DNA of 40,305 bases from JANPPS01 sp031428635 (GTDB lineage Bacteria > Pseudomonadota > Alphaproteobacteria > Acetobacterales > Acetobacteraceae). Under the pieces are notes generated by a model. The model saw only the letters and a program-made list of their open reading frames with translations, searched no databases and had not been told where the DNA came from. Where the stretch lies: assembly GCA_031428635.1 (NCBI GenBank), contig JANPPS010000296.1, positions 1-40,305 on the forward strand, read 5' to 3'. The position numbers and the translations under genes were made by a program. Positions 25,394-32,919 of the stretch are shown piece by piece (the first letter of the stretch is position 1; every line of letters begins with the position of its first letter).

Positions 25394-26293
25394 TCAGTGG
25401 AACAGCAAGACGGTGACGACGCCCGATACAATCAGGGCTAGGCCGAGCACGTCGGATGAACGCATCGCCTCACGCAGATAGAACCGGCTGAACAGCAGTG
25501 TGAACACCATGTCGACTTGGCCCACGGTCCGCACGAGGGCCACTGGCGCCAGCGCGAACGCCGTGAACCACCCGGCGCTGCCGAGGCCCGACAGCACGCC
25601 GACCCACATCGCGCTCCGCCACTCGGTAAACGCCGCACGCAGGCCCGCCGGCTCTCGCCAGGCCATCCAGCCGCCCTGCATCATGGTTTGCAGCGCGTTG
25701 GTCAGCACCAGCGCGCACAGGGCCGCCAGCGCCGGGTCGGGGGGGTTAACGGACTGTACCGCCAATTTGATACCCACGCCCGTCAGCGCGAACCCGGCAC
25801 CGGCGCCCAACCCGCATAACGCCGCCGGCTGCACCGACGCCCGCAGCAGCTGCCCCCGGTTTTGCCCGGCCAACGACAGGGTTTCCACCCCCACCAGCCC
25901 GACCGCGATCCCGACCCAGGCACCGGCCGAAAGCTGCTCGTGCAATACCACCGCGCCAACCACCGCCGCCTGCACCGCATCGGTCTTGGCATAGGCCGTA
26001 CCCACGGCGAAGCTGCGATAGCCGAACGACATGATCAGCAGCGACGTGCCGATAACCTGCGCCAGCCCCGCTACGGCGCAGCCCAGCACAAACGGCCATC
26101 CCGGGACCGGCAGCGTTCCACCCCATAGCAGCCTGTAGCCGACGACCAGCACAACGCCCACGGGAACGGCGTAGACGTACCGCACGAACCCGGCTGTCGC
26201 GACCGAGAATCGGCCCCGCAGCCGCTGCTGCAGCGCCGTTCGCCACGTCTGCATCAGCGCTGCCCCGAGTGTCACGATTATCCACGACGGCAA
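25394..26293 (-). CDS. DMT superfamily transporter (EamA-type)
   Basis: A 299-residue membrane protein with about ten predicted helices in two repeats, as in EamA drug/metabolite transporters. Typical elements are the helix pair around VGTAYAKTDAVQAAVVGAVV with LHEQLS, and the second-repeat end LVRTVGQVDMVFTLLFSRFY followed by LREAMRSSDVLG. The substrate is unknown. The start is a TTG at 26293 placed directly after an in-frame TAG; the next candidate is a GTG six codons later. Probably the first gene of the tusA-HDAC-xseB-ispA-tlyA run. Confidence 0.83.
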   Translation of the reverse strand: MPSWIIVTLGAALMQTWRTALQQRLRGRFSVATAGFVRYVYAVPVGVVLVVGYRLLWGGTLPVPGWPFVLGCAVAGLAQVIGTSLLIMSFGYRSFAVGTAYAKTDAVQAAVVGAVVLHEQLSAGAWVGIAVGLVGVETLSLAGQNRGQLLRASVQPAALCGLGAGAGFALTGVGIKLAVQSVNPPDPALAALCALVLTNALQTMMQGGWMAWREPAGLRAAFTEWRSAMWVGVLSGLGSAGWFTAFALAPVALVRTVGQVDMVFTLLFSRFYLREAMRSSDVLGLALIVSGVVTVLLFH

Positions 26294-26336
26294 CTACCCG
26301 GGTCCGCCCACGTTGGCGGCGGAACGGAGAATTCCA

Positions 26337-26615
26337 ATGCGTGCCATTATCGTTTTGTTACTGCTGGCCACCCCCGCCGCGGCCCAGCAGGTCTGGACGC
26401 CGGCGCCTGTCCCTAACGTGAGTACGCCGAGCGTGGCGCCCGCGGACCGGGCCGGCAGCGGCCGCACCGACGCCGCGGGTCCCGTGCGCGGGTCGCCATT
26501 CAGCGCGGCACCCCCCATGGCGAACCAGGGCACGGGCTCCGGCGGGCAGACAAGCCCCGCGGAACGCGGCACCCCGGGCAGCACGTCCGCGGGTACACCG
26601 GATCTCGGCAAATAG
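26337..26615 (+). CDS. Small secreted Pro/Gly/Ser-rich protein
   Basis: A 92-residue predicted exported protein. GGAG lies 9 bases before the ATG at 26337. The first 20 residues form a signal peptide (MRAIIVLLLLATPAAAQQ) with an AXA-type cleavage site; the rest is low-complexity, rich in Pro, Gly, Ser, Thr and Ala (for example TPAPVPNVSTPSVAPADRAG), and probably disordered. I do not recognise a family. The signal peptide and ribosome binding site argue that it is real although it is an isolated plus-strand gene between two minus-strand operons. Confidence 0.6.
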   Translation: MRAIIVLLLLATPAAAQQVWTPAPVPNVSTPSVAPADRAGSGRTDAAGPVRGSPFSAAPPMANQGTGSGGQTSPAERGTPGSTSAGTPDLGK

Positions 26616-26619
26616 CGCC

Positions 26620-27525
26620 TCATTGCCGGTTCACCAGCATCAGCCCGGCGATGACGCAGCCCAGCCCGGCGGCGATCGGCCAACCCAACGGATCGCCCAG
26701 CAACGCCCAACCCGCCACCACTCCCAGCAGCGGCGTCAGAAACGTGAACGCCGCCAATTTGCCGGCTGGGTACTTTGTGATCAGCCAGTACCACGCCAAA
26801 TAGCTCCCAAACGCCACGACCACGCATTGGTAGCCAAGCGCCCACCACGCCCGAGCACTCGCGTCCGGCCAACTCAATTGGCCATTGAGTGCGGCAGCAG
26901 CCATCAGGAACGGTAGCGCGCCGACCGTCTGGTACGTGAGCACCCGCGGCGCATCCAACCGGGCCATGGCGGGCGACGCCTTCACAATGACGGCGATCAG
27001 GCCCCACCCGATCGCAGCACCCAGCACCATTCCGTCGCCCAGCAGCGATCCGCTGGCTCCCGACTGCGAGAGTGTGGCCGCCACGCCCGCAAACGCCAGC
27101 GCCAGCCCAGCCGCGTGTGAGGGCCGCAGCCGCTCGGCGGGAATAAAATAATGGGCGCCAATGGCCGTGAAGAATGGGCCGGTAAACAGCAGCACGACCG
27201 CGCGTGACGCTGTGGTGCGCTGCAATCCTGCGAACAGCAAAAGAAACTCGGCCGCGTATAAAACGGCTGTCAGTAGGCCCGGCCACCACGACGCATCCGG
27301 CGTCACCGCACGTCGCAGCCCGACTCGCCCCTGCCGTAGCCGGATCCAGCCCAGCAACAGTCCGCCCGCCACAGCCGACCGCGCCATGGCTTGAAAGAAC
27401 GGCGGCATGCCTTCCGTCAGGGCAACTTTGCTGGCGACCTGCTGCACGGCCCAGACACTGCATAGCAGAACCATGAGTGCCATCGCCGCCGCATTGATGC
27501 GCGGTGCCGTAACCGGTTCAGCCAC
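26620..27525 (-). CDS. EamA family transporter
   Basis: A 301-residue ten-helix DMT transporter. The first helix region is AMALMVLLCSVWAVQQVASK and the second repeat contains TYQTVGALPFLMAAAALNGQ and FLTPLLGVVAGWALLGDPLG, the characteristic EamA end. Substrate unknown. The preferred start is the GTG at 27525, which overlaps the enoyl-CoA hydratase stop by eight bases and leads into AEPVTAPRINAAAMALM; an ATG at 27483 would lose the N-terminal tail. Its 3' end is four bases from that of the small secreted gene on the other strand. Confidence 0.84.
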   Translation of the reverse strand: MAEPVTAPRINAAAMALMVLLCSVWAVQQVASKVALTEGMPPFFQAMARSAVAGGLLLGWIRLRQGRVGLRRAVTPDASWWPGLLTAVLYAAEFLLLFAGLQRTTASRAVVLLFTGPFFTAIGAHYFIPAERLRPSHAAGLALAFAGVAATLSQSGASGSLLGDGMVLGAAIGWGLIAVIVKASPAMARLDAPRVLTYQTVGALPFLMAAAALNGQLSWPDASARAWWALGYQCVVVAFGSYLAWYWLITKYPAGKLAAFTFLTPLLGVVAGWALLGDPLGWPIAAGLGCVIAGLMLVNRQ

Positions 27526-28273
27526 CGGTGAAGCTCGGCGGGCGCTTGTCCAGGAACGCCGCCCGCCCCTCGCGGTGGTCGGCCGTCTGAAACAGCGCAG
27601 CCTGGCTGTCTCGCTCCCACGCCAGCACCGCATCCAGCCCGCGGCCGAGCCACTGCTTGGTCAGCGCGATAGGCAATGGCGCGGCCGCCGCGAGCCGCCC
27701 TGCCCGATCGAGTGCGGCAGCTAGCGCCGTGCCCGGCGGCACCAGGTTGTCCACCAGGCCCATCGCGTGCGCCGCCACTGCGTCGGTCCGTTCGCCGTAC
27801 AGCAGCATCTGCCGCGCCCGCCCCTGCCCCACCCGCGCCGGCAAATTGTGCAGCAGGCCGAAATCGCCCACCAGCCCGATCGCCCCGAACCCCGCCATAA
27901 ATCGCGCGTCTGCTGCCGCTACGATCGTGTCGCAGCACAACGCCAACGCCAATCCAGCGCCGACGCACGCGCCCTCGACCGCGGCCACGACCGGCTTTGA
28001 CCCCTGCACCAGCAGGCGCACGACTGCGTGGCCTACGCGAAACCGTTCCCGCCCCGCCGCCAGGTCCGCCGCGTCCATACCGCTAATATCGCCGCCGGCA
28101 CAGAACGTACCGTCGGCGCCCGTCAGCACGATGGCGCGCACAAGTCGGTCCGCCTCGATCGCGTCCAGCGCCGCCAGCAACGCGACCCGCATCGGCATCG
28201 CTAGCGCGTTGCGCCGCGCGGGGTAGTCGAGCGTGAGGACGACCGTGGAGCCGTCACGCGTGTTCTGCAGCAT
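27518..28273 (-). CDS. Enoyl-CoA hydratase/isomerase (crotonase) family
   Basis: A 251-residue crotonase-fold protein. The oxyanion-hole segment GTFCAGGDISGM is near residue 55-66 and EGACVGAGLALALCCD near 99-114; the C-terminal DHREGRAAFLDKRPPSFTG is typical of enoyl-CoA hydratases in fatty acid or aromatic acid breakdown. The glutamate of classic crotonase is not clearly placed, so isomerase or another crotonase reaction is possible. It is followed by the overlapping EamA gene and is divergent from the pcaH remnant. Confidence 0.88.
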   Translation of the reverse strand: MLQNTRDGSTVVLTLDYPARRNALAMPMRVALLAALDAIEADRLVRAIVLTGADGTFCAGGDISGMDAADLAAGRERFRVGHAVVRLLVQGSKPVVAAVEGACVGAGLALALCCDTIVAAADARFMAGFGAIGLVGDFGLLHNLPARVGQGRARQMLLYGERTDAVAAHAMGLVDNLVPPGTALAAALDRAGRLAAAAPLPIALTKQWLGRGLDAVLAWERDSQAALFQTADHREGRAAFLDKRPPSFTGG

Positions 28274-28308
28274 AGTAGCCTCCGTACGTACCCTGGCCCG
28301 CCCATTCG

Positions 28309-28326
28309 ACTGGCGCTAGCGCCAGT
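28309..28326. promoter_or_regulatory. 18-bp perfect palindrome, candidate operator
   Basis: ACTGGCGCTAGCGCCAGT is identical to its reverse complement over 18 bases. It lies in the 65-base gap between the divergent enoyl-CoA hydratase and the pcaH remnant, 36 bases before the former and 13 before the latter. Size and position suit a dimeric TetR- or GntR-type regulator, but no such regulator gene lies next to it. Confidence 0.5.
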
Positions 28327-28338
28327 GCGGGAGAAACG

Positions 28339-28762
28339 ATGACGCAAGGGTTTATTGGCCGGTAACACGACCGCTACCCCCGCCGCTGACGGGCGGTAAT
28401 AAGTCCACCCTGCTGCATGCGCCCCGCCTGCTACTAGGTGCGTTGCGCACCCCGCCGATCGAGTGCGAAGGGCCGGTACGCATTCCGTACCCCAAACACG
28501 CCAACTCCTGGCGGCCTGCACACGTGCATCTTTCCCTGTTCGGCACCGGGTTTGCACACCGGCTGATCACCCAGATATATTTCGAGGGCGATCCACCGAT
28601 CCCGAAAGATGATATCAGGAAGATGATCCCCGACCCGGCCGCACGTCAGGACCTGATCGCACGACTGGACCGCGGCACCGCCCGAATCTGATCGCCCGTG
28701 CCAAGGCGAGGCGGTTCGTGTTCAGCATTCACCGGCAGCGCTCACAGGAAAACTATTTTTCG
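28339..28762 (+). pseudogene. pcaH: Remnant of protocatechuate 3,4-dioxygenase beta subunit (pcaH)
   Basis: PcaH with PcaG opens protocatechuate between its hydroxyl groups. Only pieces remain. GGGAGA precedes an ATG at 28339 reading MTQGFIGR, then TAA at 28363. After a frameshift the next piece reads LTGGNKSTLLHAPRLLLGAL to IECEGPV. This is joined near 28475 directly to IPYPKHANSWRPAHVHLSLF, which carries the late iron-ligand motif; the central part of the protein, with the tyrosine ligands, is deleted. That piece continues as ITQIYFEGDPPIPKDD and stops at 28691. A further frame shift yields RFVFSIHRQRSQENYFS, resembling the usual C-terminus. No pcaG is nearby. It cannot make an active enzyme. 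Confidence 0.8.
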
Positions 28763-29590
28763 ATGTCTAATCCAGTCGTTATCGCCGTCGCAATCACCGG
28801 CAGCGTTCCCCGTACCGTCGACAACCCGGCCGTGCCCGTCACCCCGGCCCAGCAAATCGAAAGCACCCATGCTGCGTTCGAGGCCGGGGCGAGCCTTGTG
28901 CACATCCACGTCCGCAATCCGGACGAGACACCATCAAGCGACCCAGCCCTGTTTGCCGCGGTGCAGGAGGGCGTGCGCCGGCACTGCCCCGGCATGATTA
29001 TCCAGTTCAGCACAGGCGGCCGTGGCAGGGATCAGGCGGCGCGCGGCAATTCGCTCGACCTGGCGCCAGACATGGCGTCGCTGTCGACCGGGTCGGTCAA
29101 TTTCCCGACGATCGTGTATGAGAACGCGGCCACGTTGGTTGTCGACCTGGCCACCCGCATGCAACGCAACCGCGTCCGGCCGGAGATCGAGCTATTCGAC
29201 CTCAGCCATATTCATGGCGCCCGCCGCCTGATCGACGCTGGGTTGATGGATGAGCGGCCCCACGTGCAGGTTGTGATGGGCGTGAAGAATGCGCTACCGG
29301 CCGAGGAGCGGCTGTTGGATATTATGTTAGCCGAAATCCGGCAGGTGCTTCCCAACGCCACCTGGACCGCGGCCGGCATCGGCGTAAACCAGGCGCGGGT
29401 GATGGGCTGGGCGTTGGCGCGTGGCGCCGATGGGGTGCGAACGGGATTGGAGGATAATATCCGCGCCAGCCGCGACCGCTTAGCTGCGAGTAATGCGGAG
29501 CTTGTCGGCATGGCGGCGGCGATGGTGCGGGAGCACGAGCGTTCTGTCGCGACCCCTGCCGAGGCGCGGGCGGCCCTGTGTATCGCATAG
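28763..29590 (+). CDS. BKACE (DUF849) beta-keto acid cleavage enzyme
   Basis: A 275-residue member of the beta-keto acid cleavage enzyme family (DUF849; type enzyme 3-keto-5-aminohexanoate cleavage enzyme), which condenses a beta-keto acid with acetyl-CoA to give acetoacetate and a new CoA ester. The TIM-barrel motif ASLVHIHVRNPDETPSSDPA contains the zinc histidines; the common form has HVRD instead of HVRN. Later motifs are STGSVNFP, ELFDLSHIHGA and GADGVRTGLEDNI. The ATG at 28763 has AGGAAA 11 bases upstream inside the pcaH remnant. The keto acid substrate is not predictable. Confidence 0.9.
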   Translation: MSNPVVIAVAITGSVPRTVDNPAVPVTPAQQIESTHAAFEAGASLVHIHVRNPDETPSSDPALFAAVQEGVRRHCPGMIIQFSTGGRGRDQAARGNSLDLAPDMASLSTGSVNFPTIVYENAATLVVDLATRMQRNRVRPEIELFDLSHIHGARRLIDAGLMDERPHVQVVMGVKNALPAEERLLDIMLAEIRQVLPNATWTAAGIGVNQARVMGWALARGADGVRTGLEDNIRASRDRLAASNAELVGMAAAMVREHERSVATPAEARAALCIA

Positions 29591-29663
29591 GACTACGCGC
29601 CGGACGGCGGTGTTAAACTAACGGACCAATCGGCGGCCCCAGAAAACGCGTCTTGCGAGAGAA

Positions 29664-31067
29664 CTAAGACTGCGCGTCTGGCGAAACGACCATGCAGTTC
29701 GTCCGGCTACGCGCTAGCCGCTCGCAGGCATGGGCTGCTGCGTCGTGCGACAGGCCAGTGAGCCGCGCTCGATATAGCGTGCTGTTCGACGCCCGAACGG
29801 TCGCCACTAACGGCTGAGCGCCGCCCAGCACATCCCGCACCTGATCCCTCGCGGCGGCGTTGGCTGCGGCGGCCAGGTTCGGGTTGGCGAACGCGCCCAC
29901 CTGCACCGCCCAGCCGCCAGGCATACTCGCGTGGCGGACCGGCGCGGCGTTGGCGCTGGCCACGAATTGGAAACCAAGGCGGCGCGACGTACCCGGCGAC
30001 TGCAACGCCGCGAACTGTTGGGACTGCGCAGACGCCGGCACGGGCGGGGCCGGCACCGGACGCGGCGGCTCCGGCAGCGATGCGGACTGGCCCAGAGTGG
30101 CGCGCGGCTCCAACGCAGGGGGCGGGGCATACGCCGAGGGTGTGTAGGACGTGAAGCCCGGCGGGGCCACGCTGGCCATCTGCACAGGCTCGGATGCCGA
30201 CTCAACTGGCTGCGGCGTCAGGCGGATACGGTTCGATGGTTCAGCCGGCAGTGACGCGGCGGCGAACTGTGTCGGCGCAGCGATCTCGACCGGCGCCACC
30301 ACCACCGGCGTCGGCTGGCCCAGCACAATCCGGGCTCCCCCCGAAGACGACGGCGACGGCTCCGCACGTGCAAACTGTACCGGCGGTGCCGAGTAGCGCG
30401 ACCCGGCTGTTATCTGCAGCGGCGCCGCGTTCATCGCGTACTGCTCACCGGGGCTCGGGCGGTTCGGCTGGCCGCTCAACCGTGCACTGATGTTAGCCAC
30501 ATAGCGCCGGGTCTCATCGGGCAGTGTCCGGCTGCGGGTCAGGTAGTCATCCATCCGGCCGGGTCCGGCATTATACGCCGCCAAAAAGCCGGGCGAGCCG
30601 TAGATGTCGTACATCTCCCGGATGTAAGCGGTGCCGGCCAAAATATTGTTATGCGGATCGAACGGATCGTCGCCCAACTCCGGATAGCGGCCACGGATTT
30701 CATCATAGGTGGCCGGCATGACCTGCATCAGGCCCATGGCGCCGGCACCGGATGTGATCAGCTGCCCGCCCCGGCCAAACAGGTGACCGCCCGATTCCTG
30801 GCGCATTACCTCGCGGATCCACCGGTCCGGCACGTCGAACTTGGCGGCGGCCTCCGTAATGTAGGGCCCCCACGGATCGTTAGGCGGGCCCGGCGGCGCG
30901 TAACTGCCGCGGGCCATACTGCGATAATTCGAACTCTCCTGCTGCGCGCTGATCGGTGGGTTAGATGCACACGCCGAGACGACGGACGCCAGGATAACGG
31001 CAGCCGCAACACGGCCGTACTGATCGGAGAGGGGCAAAGCTCGGAGCCTCCGTCGTGGCGCGGCCAT
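29664..31067 (-). CDS. SLT lytic transglycosylase lipoprotein with SPOR domain
   Basis: A 467-residue envelope lipoprotein. The lipobox is SVVSAC with the acylated cysteine near residue 33. Next comes a lysozyme-like lytic transglycosylase domain with the catalytic glutamate in MRQESGGHLF, GAMGLMQVMPATYDEI and LAAYNAGPGRMDDYL (about residues 55-190). A long Pro/Ala/Ser-rich linker follows, then a C-terminal SPOR domain starting GGWAVQVGAFANPNLA, which binds denuded glycan at division sites. Such two-domain proteins resemble RlpA/MltE-like cell-separation enzymes. The ATG at 31067 is preferred; 31184 would add 39 residues with no signal character. Confidence 0.88.
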   Translation of the reverse strand: MAAPRRRLRALPLSDQYGRVAAAVILASVVSACASNPPISAQQESSNYRSMARGSYAPPGPPNDPWGPYITEAAAKFDVPDRWIREVMRQESGGHLFGRGGQLITSGAGAMGLMQVMPATYDEIRGRYPELGDDPFDPHNNILAGTAYIREMYDIYGSPGFLAAYNAGPGRMDDYLTRSRTLPDETRRYVANISARLSGQPNRPSPGEQYAMNAAPLQITAGSRYSAPPVQFARAEPSPSSSGGARIVLGQPTPVVVAPVEIAAPTQFAAASLPAEPSNRIRLTPQPVESASEPVQMASVAPPGFTSYTPSAYAPPPALEPRATLGQSASLPEPPRPVPAPPVPASAQSQQFAALQSPGTSRRLGFQFVASANAAPVRHASMPGGWAVQVGAFANPNLAAAANAAARDQVRDVLGGAQPLVATVRASNSTLYRARLTGLSHDAAAHACERLARSRTNCMVVSPDAQS

Positions 31068-31259
31068 AGCCGGCCGGAAAGCAAAACGGGACAACCCCGC
31101 CGCATGAGGCGGACCCTGTCCGCGCTCATTTGGGCCTGTAGGAAAGCCACATAACCCACTAGTCCAGCGCCGGATTCGATGCAACCCAAAATCGCCAGTC
31201 GGGGCCGGCCGGATCGCCTTGGTTGCCGTCGGCCGATGGATCGGGTAGGGCCGGCCAAC

Positions 31260-32114
31260 ATGAGCACGACCTTGGCACCGCCCAGCCGCACATCACTCGT
31301 GATGCTGTCCGATCTCTCCACGTCCGCGCGGCGACGCTTGGCGTTGCTCGACCTGAGCGACGCCGTGCACCAATGGCGGCTGGCGGCGACGCTTGGGTGG
31401 CTCGATATTCGGCTGCGATATCGCGGCTCTATGCTCGGCCCCTTCTGGCTTACGCTATCCACCGCCGTGATGGTCGCTGCACTGGGTGTGTTGTATTCGA
31501 CACTGTTTAAAATGGAGATACACGACTACCTGCCATATCTGGCACTCTCGCTTGTCCTATGGGGCTTCCTCTCGACCCTCGTCACCGACGCATGCACGTG
31601 TTTTCAGCAGGCTGAGGGCATGATCCGCTCCATGCGCATGCCATTCCATCTGCATGCGTTCCGGACCGTCGTGCGCAACGTCCTTGTCCTGGCGCATAAT
31701 GTGATCGTGATCGTGGTCGTATTCGTGATTTTCGGCGTTTGGCCAAGCTGGACGGCATTGCTGGCACTGCCGGGCTTCGTGCTGTGGCTGTTGGACGGGC
31801 TCGCGGTCTGTCTGCTGCTCGGCTCCGTCTGCGCGCGGTTCCGGGACATCCCGCCCATTATCGGCAGCGTGATGCAGATCGCCTTCTTTGTCAGCCCGAT
31901 CATCTGGAAGCCCGAGTTACTGACCGGGACCGCGGCCGAAGTCCTATGGCTTAACCCGTTCTACACACTGCTCGAAGTCGTGCGCGGCCCACTACTCGGG
32001 CATGCGCCGCACGGCCTGATCTGGATGTCGGCAGTAGGCTACAGCCTAGCCCTGCTTGCGCTGTCATGGGTGTTGTTCACCCGCGCCCGCAGCCGCCTTG
32101 CGTTCTGGATCTAG
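31260..32114 (+). CDS. Polysaccharide ABC exporter permease
   Basis: A 284-residue ABC-2 type permease of the Wzm/KpsM group. It has about six helices; key segments are LGWLDIRLRYRGSMLGPFW near residue 45, the helix from LTLSTAVMVAALGVLYS, and the C-terminal WLNPFYTLLEVVRGPLLG, all characteristic of capsule or O-antigen exporters. The ATG at 31260 is chosen; an ATG at 31302 is also possible, and an in-frame ATG at 31179 adds an arginine-rich tail. The ATPase gene follows after five bases. It is divergent from the transglycosylase gene. Confidence 0.9.
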   Translation: MSTTLAPPSRTSLVMLSDLSTSARRRLALLDLSDAVHQWRLAATLGWLDIRLRYRGSMLGPFWLTLSTAVMVAALGVLYSTLFKMEIHDYLPYLALSLVLWGFLSTLVTDACTCFQQAEGMIRSMRMPFHLHAFRTVVRNVLVLAHNVIVIVVVFVIFGVWPSWTALLALPGFVLWLLDGLAVCLLLGSVCARFRDIPPIIGSVMQIAFFVSPIIWKPELLTGTAAEVLWLNPFYTLLEVVRGPLLGHAPHGLIWMSAVGYSLALLALSWVLFTRARSRLAFWI

Positions 32115-32119
32115 CGCTG

Positions 32120-32890
32120 ATGGTCGCGATTGATGTCCAGGGCGTACACGTCAGCTTCCCGATCTACCACGGCAACGGACGCAGCCTGAAACGCACCATG
32201 TTCGCCGCCGCATCCGGCCGCCTACGCCAGAGCCGGCTGCAATCGGATGGCGGCCGGATCGTGGTGGAAGCCCTGCGCGATATTTCTCTGAGCCTGCGTA
32301 GTGGCGACCGACTAGGCCTCGTGGGAGGCAATGGCGCTGGCAAAACAACGCTGCTCCGGACACTGGCGGGCATATACGAGCCGGTGGTCGGCCAAGTCCG
32401 GGTCGAGGGATCGATCGGCGCGCTGCTGGACCCCAACCTCGGCATGAATCCGGAGCTGACCGGACGTGAGAACATCGCCCTGCGGGGCCTTTTTAACGGC
32501 ATGAACGCTCCGGCCGTCCGGCGGCTTGAAGATGACGTGCAGGAGTTTGCGGACCTAGCCGAGTTCTTGGACCTGCCGCTACGGTTTTACAGCTCCGGCA
32601 TGGTTATCCGTCTTGGTTTTGCGTTGGCTACCGCGATCCGGCCGCAGGTGCTGCTGATGGACGAATGGTTCCTGGCGGGCGACGCCGCATTCATGGACCG
32701 CGCCAAGTCACGGCTTGAGGACATGGTCCGCGGCGCCGAGATTCTTGTTCTATCGTCGCACGCCACCCCGATTGTCGAGAGCTGGTGCACCCGCGCCATC
32801 TGGCTCGATCAGGGGCGGATCATTCAAGACGGCACGCCGACCGCCGTGCTGGACGCCTACCTAAAGCGAGAGGCAGCGGAGCCCACTTGA
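32120..32890 (+). CDS. Polysaccharide ABC exporter ATPase
   Basis: A 256-residue ATPase of the Wzt/KpsT group that powers export of a lipid-linked polysaccharide with the preceding permease. Motifs in order: Walker A GGNGAGKTTLLRTLAG, family-specific SIGALLDPNLGMNPELTGREN, ABC signature FYSSGMVIRLGFA, Walker B VLLMDEWFLAGD and the switch histidine in VLSSHATPIV. There is no C-terminal carbohydrate-binding domain, which is the KpsT-like form. Export substrate unknown; no wzx/wzy or dedicated capsule genes lie nearby. Confidence 0.92.
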   Translation: MVAIDVQGVHVSFPIYHGNGRSLKRTMFAAASGRLRQSRLQSDGGRIVVEALRDISLSLRSGDRLGLVGGNGAGKTTLLRTLAGIYEPVVGQVRVEGSIGALLDPNLGMNPELTGRENIALRGLFNGMNAPAVRRLEDDVQEFADLAEFLDLPLRFYSSGMVIRLGFALATAIRPQVLLMDEWFLAGDAAFMDRAKSRLEDMVRGAEILVLSSHATPIVESWCTRAIWLDQGRIIQDGTPTAVLDAYLKREAAEPT

Positions 32891-32919
32891 GGACCCCGCT
32901 GCCGTTAGGCCTCGCTAGT

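Noticed and set aside
31179..31259. Longer start for the ABC permease
   Set aside because: The added residues are basic, with no ribosome binding site; the ATG at 31260 fits the family better.
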